Below the pieces are notes generated by a model, which did no database searches, had not been told where the DNA came from, and was given only the letters and a program-made list of their open reading frames with translations. This document shows, one piece after another, positions 59,698 to 64,000 of a DNA stretch of 64,000 nt (its first letter is position 1; every line of letters starts with the position of its first letter). The stretch covers positions 312,309,664 to 312,373,663 of the forward strand of contig NC_081414.1 of the NCBI RefSeq assembly GCF_030272615.1, written 5' to 3'. The position numbers and the translations under genes are program-made. This DNA is from Cryptomeria japonica (lineage: Eukaryota > Streptophyta > Pinopsida > Cupressales > Cupressaceae).

Positions 59698-60131
59698 CAC
59701 CTATTCCAAAATAGATTCCTCATCTGCACATTGGCACACCAATGTATAAGAAACCTCTTTGCATTAAGAGGTAAGGACTCACTAGTTCTAAGATCAATAA
59801 AAAGAGCACATATTTGTGCTTTACTTATGTTTTTGTTTTTCACTCCCTCGTATGATAATCCGTTCTCATAAAATACACATCGCCTATATATCCCTATAGT
59901 TTCCCCATTTTGTAATATGAGTGGAAACTGCAGTGGCATCACTAGCTAATGTTTCTAGGCTAGTGGCAAGGGATAAATGATGCTCAAGGTTAGATGTTTT
60001 CAATTTATTAATCAATCTACTTATTTTAGCTGTGTTTTTCCCTAACTGATTAAGCAATTGCTCCTATGTAGCTGTTGTACGCTCTAAAGGAGGAGCTGGA
60101 GGTGTATTTTGTGGTTCTGGATTTTGAGAAT
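59698..60131 (-). pseudogene. Second gene of element B, large exon, 5' half
   Basis: Reads DSQNPEPQNTPPAPPLER, a TAG, EQLLNQLGKNTAKISRLINK, THITKWGNYRD, CVFYENGLSYEGVKNKNISK, RFLIHWCANVQMRNLFWNRW, and joins the 3' half at WW/MVF across the Copia-type insertion. A small shift lies near 59880. The in-frame ACA TAG GAG is also present in element A. Confidence 0.6.
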
Positions 60132-60246
60132 CTGATATATTTGTAACAAAAAATAAAAAAAACAAATCAAAATCAATGATTTTAAATTCAAAATGTAAAT
60201 AAAATCTATCAAATATGCAAAATAAACAAAAAAATTAACAACCTAC

Positions 60247-60256
60247 CTCTTTCCAT
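60247..60256 (-). pseudogene. Second gene of element B, first coding exon
   Basis: ATGGAAAGAG followed by donor GTAGGT. It matches ATGGAAGGAG|GTAAGT in element A, so this 10-nt coding exon is conserved between copies. Confidence 0.55.
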
Positions 60257-60378
60257 GGCACTGGGAAGTGGAAATCGGGAGCCCATGTGCGGTTTCGCAA
60301 GAAAATGCCCCTCCAAACTGCTTTCAGTCGCATGTTGAAAATGAGACCCAGTCGTTATAAAAAAATATATTGACAGGC

Positions 60379-60555
60379 AGCACGTACTCGGTCTTAAAAC
60401 ACTAAAACCACGTACGAGGTCCTAATTTCTAAGGGACCGCATACGCAGTCTTAGTTTTAAAAAATTGCGTACGCGGTCCCTTCCCTTTAGGCTCGGCATA
60501 AACGAACCAAAGCACGTATGGGGTTATTCAAAATTCAAAAGCCACATATGCGCTA
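60379..60555 (-). promoter_or_regulatory. CGTACG-box cluster at the right end of element B
   Basis: GCACGTACTCGGTCTTA, CCACGTACGAGGTCCTA, CGCATACGCAGTCTTAG, TGCGTACGCGGTCCC, GCACGTATGGGGTTATT and inverted CCACATATGCGCTAT. Spacing and the neighbouring word TTTAGGCTCGGCA match element A at 28211-28380. It is the best preserved cluster in the window. Confidence 0.6.
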
Positions 60556-60575
60556 TCTATTTTTTTAACTTTTTT

Positions 60576-60620
60576 TGGGTGTGTGTCTACATTTTTGGCA
60601 CCATCTTGGTGCACACACCC
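60576..60620 (-). repeat. Right TIR of element B
   Basis: Ends CACCATCTTGGTGCACACACCC at 60620, the inverse of 29940. It is followed by TAAG. Confidence 0.85.
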
Positions 60621-63600
60621 TAAGTTACCCTACAATAAGGGAATAAGAATGTAAGATAGTTAACTAGGTAGCAACCTAGTTATTAATATTTATATTTTAA
60701 TAAGTATTTAGAGATAGAATTGTATTTGTTTAGGTAAGTGTTGAGATTGATTAATCATCATATTTGACTTAGTAAAGGATGATTCATAGTATTATTTTGG
60801 TGGAGTGTTATGTATCAACCATAGAGTTAGTGAAAAGTCACATGGTCTTAGTGGTGGCAATGAGTAAGAGAGTTGTAGAAATTCTGAGAGCTTAATTATA
60901 GCCTTAGGTCTCTCGTATTTTTGTATAAATAGATGAGCTTTCCTGGAGAATAGATCATCTATTTCATTTCATTTGTCTCATTTTGTCATTTTGCTTAGTG
61001 CTCATATTTTCATTGTTGAGAGAAGGAAATAGTGTTATTGTGTGAGAGGATAATATAGATACTATTGTAGAAGGCTTGGAAGTTCTAAGCTAGTGGAATA
61101 GTGGTGAAGCTAGCGTCTTTGGAGGAAGGAGTCGATATTACGTAATAGCTTTATTACAAGCATGGGGAATTCTTTCTTTTTATCAATATGTTATTTTATG
61201 ATGTTGCATAGGCTGAATTGAAATAATGAAAGAGATTGTGTTATTTGAAGTACTTGTATTCTTGTGTGATAGAACTTGAAATCTTATGATTAGATTCATG
61301 TATAAGAATGATAAGCTAGAATAATGCTATGAAGTGAATCTTGAAATATAAGAATGAATGAGTTGGTAATCTAGGGTTGAGAATAACCTAAACTATTTCC
61401 TATTATTAACTTATGGGATGAATATGGGTTTAGTTGAATGGTCAGTTTACCAAATACACAAATGAAGTGGGTGGACATACAACTCTCACTCAAAGTACTA
61501 GGTGATGAAATCTTTGGCCAAAGTAGTGTAGGTTGCCACTGTCTACAATGTCGGTTCATTGTGATCCAAGTATACATAATAAGAAGGCAACATCATACAT
61601 ATAGGTTGTAGCCAATCTATGATAGCTCTAGTTATGTAGGACACAAAACTATGCTCATAAGGCTATATTATTGTGAGGTTACCAAACCAAACTCTTCGTC
61701 AAAGGGTTAGGCCGCTTCAGTTAGAACTGAGGCATGGGGGACTATAAAGTCTTGGTTGGGTGGAAAAGTGCTTGAGTGATGCTCTTCCTCATGAAGATGG
61801 TCACCAATATTTGAGGATATATGCTAGGAAGGATATCTAGACCACTATGTATTACTTATGTACTCTTTAAGCTCAATAGAATCTTTATTTGTATTCAAAT
61901 ATTCCTAAAGAAAATGGAAGTTTGAAAAGGATAATATAATTGCATTCATATGTTTATAAATATGATATCGTATATGTTTCATGATGAATGAAAATGAAAA
62001 TAGATTTATTTCAATTATGTATCTTGAATTGAAAAGGAAAAGTAAAAATTTATTACTTGTATTTTGGCAATGAATTTCTTTACTTGTGGGTTGAACTTAG
62101 TAAATTGAAAAGGTGAAATTTTGGGCATGTTACAATAAATGTGTTACATCGTCTTACAATAACTAAAGGTCAATAAGGTGTAAATTTGAATTTTAAATTT
62201 TGAAAGGTCGAGGTTCAAATATGCAAGTGCATTAGTGACCTAGGTCAAATTTGCACACACATATCTAATATATGATGACGAATGAGGGATCTAGGGATCA
62301 AGACTAAATAGCTAGGGATGAATAATAATGAGATCAAGATATGGTGATGTCATGGGCTAAATTCATAAAAATGTGCCACTTTAGGCTATGTATTTTTGGT
62401 AAGACACTCCAATCAAAGTGGACCTAAAATATAAAGGAAAATGACATGTATGTGTAAGTTTAATATTTACATTCTACCTTGGCTTTGATGTGTATGTGAA
62501 CTATTAAGTGGATGAATGTAAAATAAAAACAAGCAATTAGTATGTGAATTAAATATATTCTACACTCAAAGGATACAGATCTATGCAAAGTAAGAAATCA
62601 TTCTTGCATTATTCTTATAATGAGTTCTCTATTTGAAACATGAAATATAGAAAAGTACATGTAATAAGTAAAAAATTTCATGTAAAATGAGGCACAGAAT
62701 ACAATGTGCTTTAGAAAGAACTATCATTGAAAACATTAAAAATAAAAAGTATAAGGGTAATTGATTCTACTTGTAATGAAAAGTGCTAATACTCCAACAT
62801 TATGAAAAATATAAAAGTACTCCAACCAAGTTGATAAGATTATTTACCTATAATGATGAGAAATTAGGGTTTTCACAATTAGATATATGAAAACTGCTAA
62901 TTTTAGGCTTAGGGGCCACTACATTAAAAGAGGGGTGAACATAATAGATGTAGCCACGAATAAACAAGGATAGGGCTGAGAAATTCTATTAGATTCATCT
63001 GGTTGTGATTGATTTTCCTCTTTTAAGTTGAATTTTAAATATGTTGAAATTAGGGTAAATATGTTGGAATTGAAGTAAAAACACATGAACAGTGAGATAC
63101 AATTGTTGGATTGAGCCATGAACTTGCATCTAAGCAATGTAAGAGTGTTCAGATCTATTCCTAGAAGGAGATCCTAAAATGTTAAGACCCGAATGCCCGT
63201 CGCTTTGGTCCTCCACACTTTTCACCCTCTAAAGAGGAACTTATATGTAAATAAAGACAATTATAAAGATCATAGCTCCATACTTGTTCATATGTGCAAT
63301 AGAGAAGGGAAATAGGTTAATAATAGTGGTATGCCTTAGGTCAAACCTTGGTTTTGGAATTAACCATGAAATAGAAATGAAATGTTATTGAATTGCAATA
63401 ATGAAAGTGATCTCCTTTTGAGGGAAATGTTGAATAATGTCTGAAACATTAATGATATACCTTATAATGGAGTTTTGTTTGTCTCCACAAAGAGTTAGGG
63501 ATTCATGAAATCTTCATAAACATAGAACATGAATGTCAACTCCAATGCTTAAATATTGACCTTACTTCTACTCTAATGCTTGAAGGAAAACTAATTGCTT

Positions 63601-64000
63601 GCTCACTTGAATTTGAATTCTTGATTGCTTGAATTTATTGATCCAATATGATTGTCAGTTATCAAAATGAGAGGGGTAGAATTTTATATTTGCTTGTTGA
63701 ACGGGATCTAGGTTCTCACCCAAATGATGTTATTGTTGAGGGGCCCCAAGATGGGCCTTGATTGGGAGGACTAGAATGATGCTCTAGTCCCTAAGGACCT
63801 AGGCACCAATGTCGAGGTCCTGACCAATCAAGGACCAAGAAACAAGGAGTAGAAAGTGTGCATTTTGGAAAAAATGAGTTATTTGCATGGTGTGAGTAGA
63901 ATTAGGGCTGCGAGAAGGCCTCAGAACACAAACGCTAAGGCGAGGGCACAATTGAGGACAAAATTGTAAGGGAGCACAATTTAGGACACTACATTACCAC
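60621..64000. other. Right spacer, no gene seen
   Basis: AT-rich DNA with only short ORFs (68 and 72 codons at 61371 and 62919) that resemble nothing. A TATA-box-like TATAAATAGA at 60924-60933 followed by a pyrimidine-rich leader could belong to an old LTR, but I find no LTR ends or repeats to support that. Confidence 0.4.

Larger units (their letters stand above)
29940..60620 (+). mobile_element. Element B: second copy of the two-gene DNA transposon
   Basis: Ends are GGGTAGGTGCACAAAGATGG at 29940 and, on the other strand, GGGTGTGTGCACCAAGATGG ending at 60620. TAAG flanks both ends (29936-29939 and 60621-60624), a possible 4-bp (or TAA, 3-bp) target duplication. After removal of a gypsy fragment (~5.05 kb), a LINE (~7.97 kb) and a Copia-type element (6.7 kb), about 11 kb remains, collinear with element A. 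It lies head-to-tail with A, 1.5 kb away. Confidence 0.8.

Noticed and set aside
60900-61100. Possible LTR promoter (TATAAATAGA)
   Set aside because: Only a TATA-like word is visible; there are no paired LTR ends, PBS or PPT nearby, so it is mentioned only inside the spacer entry.

Overview
This window looks like intergenic DNA from a large, repeat-rich plant nuclear genome. It has Copia elements primed by initiator-Met tRNA, a Tat-type Ty3/gypsy element with a plant-style RNase H, LINEs with DUF4283-like and zf-RVT-like domains, introns with GT-AG ends, and long CT, TA and GTAT microsatellites. A gymnosperm is plausible, but the sequence does not prove the lineage. I see no ordinary host gene, no rRNA or tRNA gene and no CRISPR. 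Nearly everything recognisable is transposon-derived, mostly decayed and nested.

Layout. 1-430: end of a plus-strand Copia-type LTR. 432-8261: a minus-strand Ty1/copia element (gag, protease, integrase, RT, RNase H, all broken) that ends inside its 5' LTR. It is joined to a second copy of its own flank carrying a solo LTR, with the same 5-bp target duplication ATTTC. 8262-11737: short tandem arrays, AT-rich spacer and a LINE RNase H relic. 11738-28446: element A. 28447-29939: spacer with a duplicated block and microsatellites. 29940-60620: element B. 60621-64000: spacer with nothing I can name.

Elements A and B are two head-to-tail copies of one large DNA transposon. Both have about 40-bp terminal inverted repeats (GGGTRWGTGCACCAAGATGGTG...). 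Both carry a rightward transposase-like gene whose last intron is 97 nt in each copy. Both also carry a leftward gene of about eight small exons encoding a CxxC...CxxC protein with a Lys-rich tail. Both hold clusters of a CGTACG-cored box next to each gene start and near the left end, and several tandem arrays whose copy number differs between A and B. Other elements landed in them. A holds a 5'-truncated LINE inside the transposase gene. B holds a truncated Tat-type gypsy, a nearly full LINE and a complete non-autonomous Copia-type element. For each insertion the other copy shows the empty site.

The most novel-looking content is: (1) the two-gene transposon with its box system; (2) a LINE lineage with a third ORF of about 600 codons after the RNase H domain, joined to ORF2 by an overlapping TAATG stop-start in both copies; (3) a non-autonomous Copia-type element with a four-knuckle Gag and no pol, which carries a second large ORF of loosely similar layout to the LINE ORF3.
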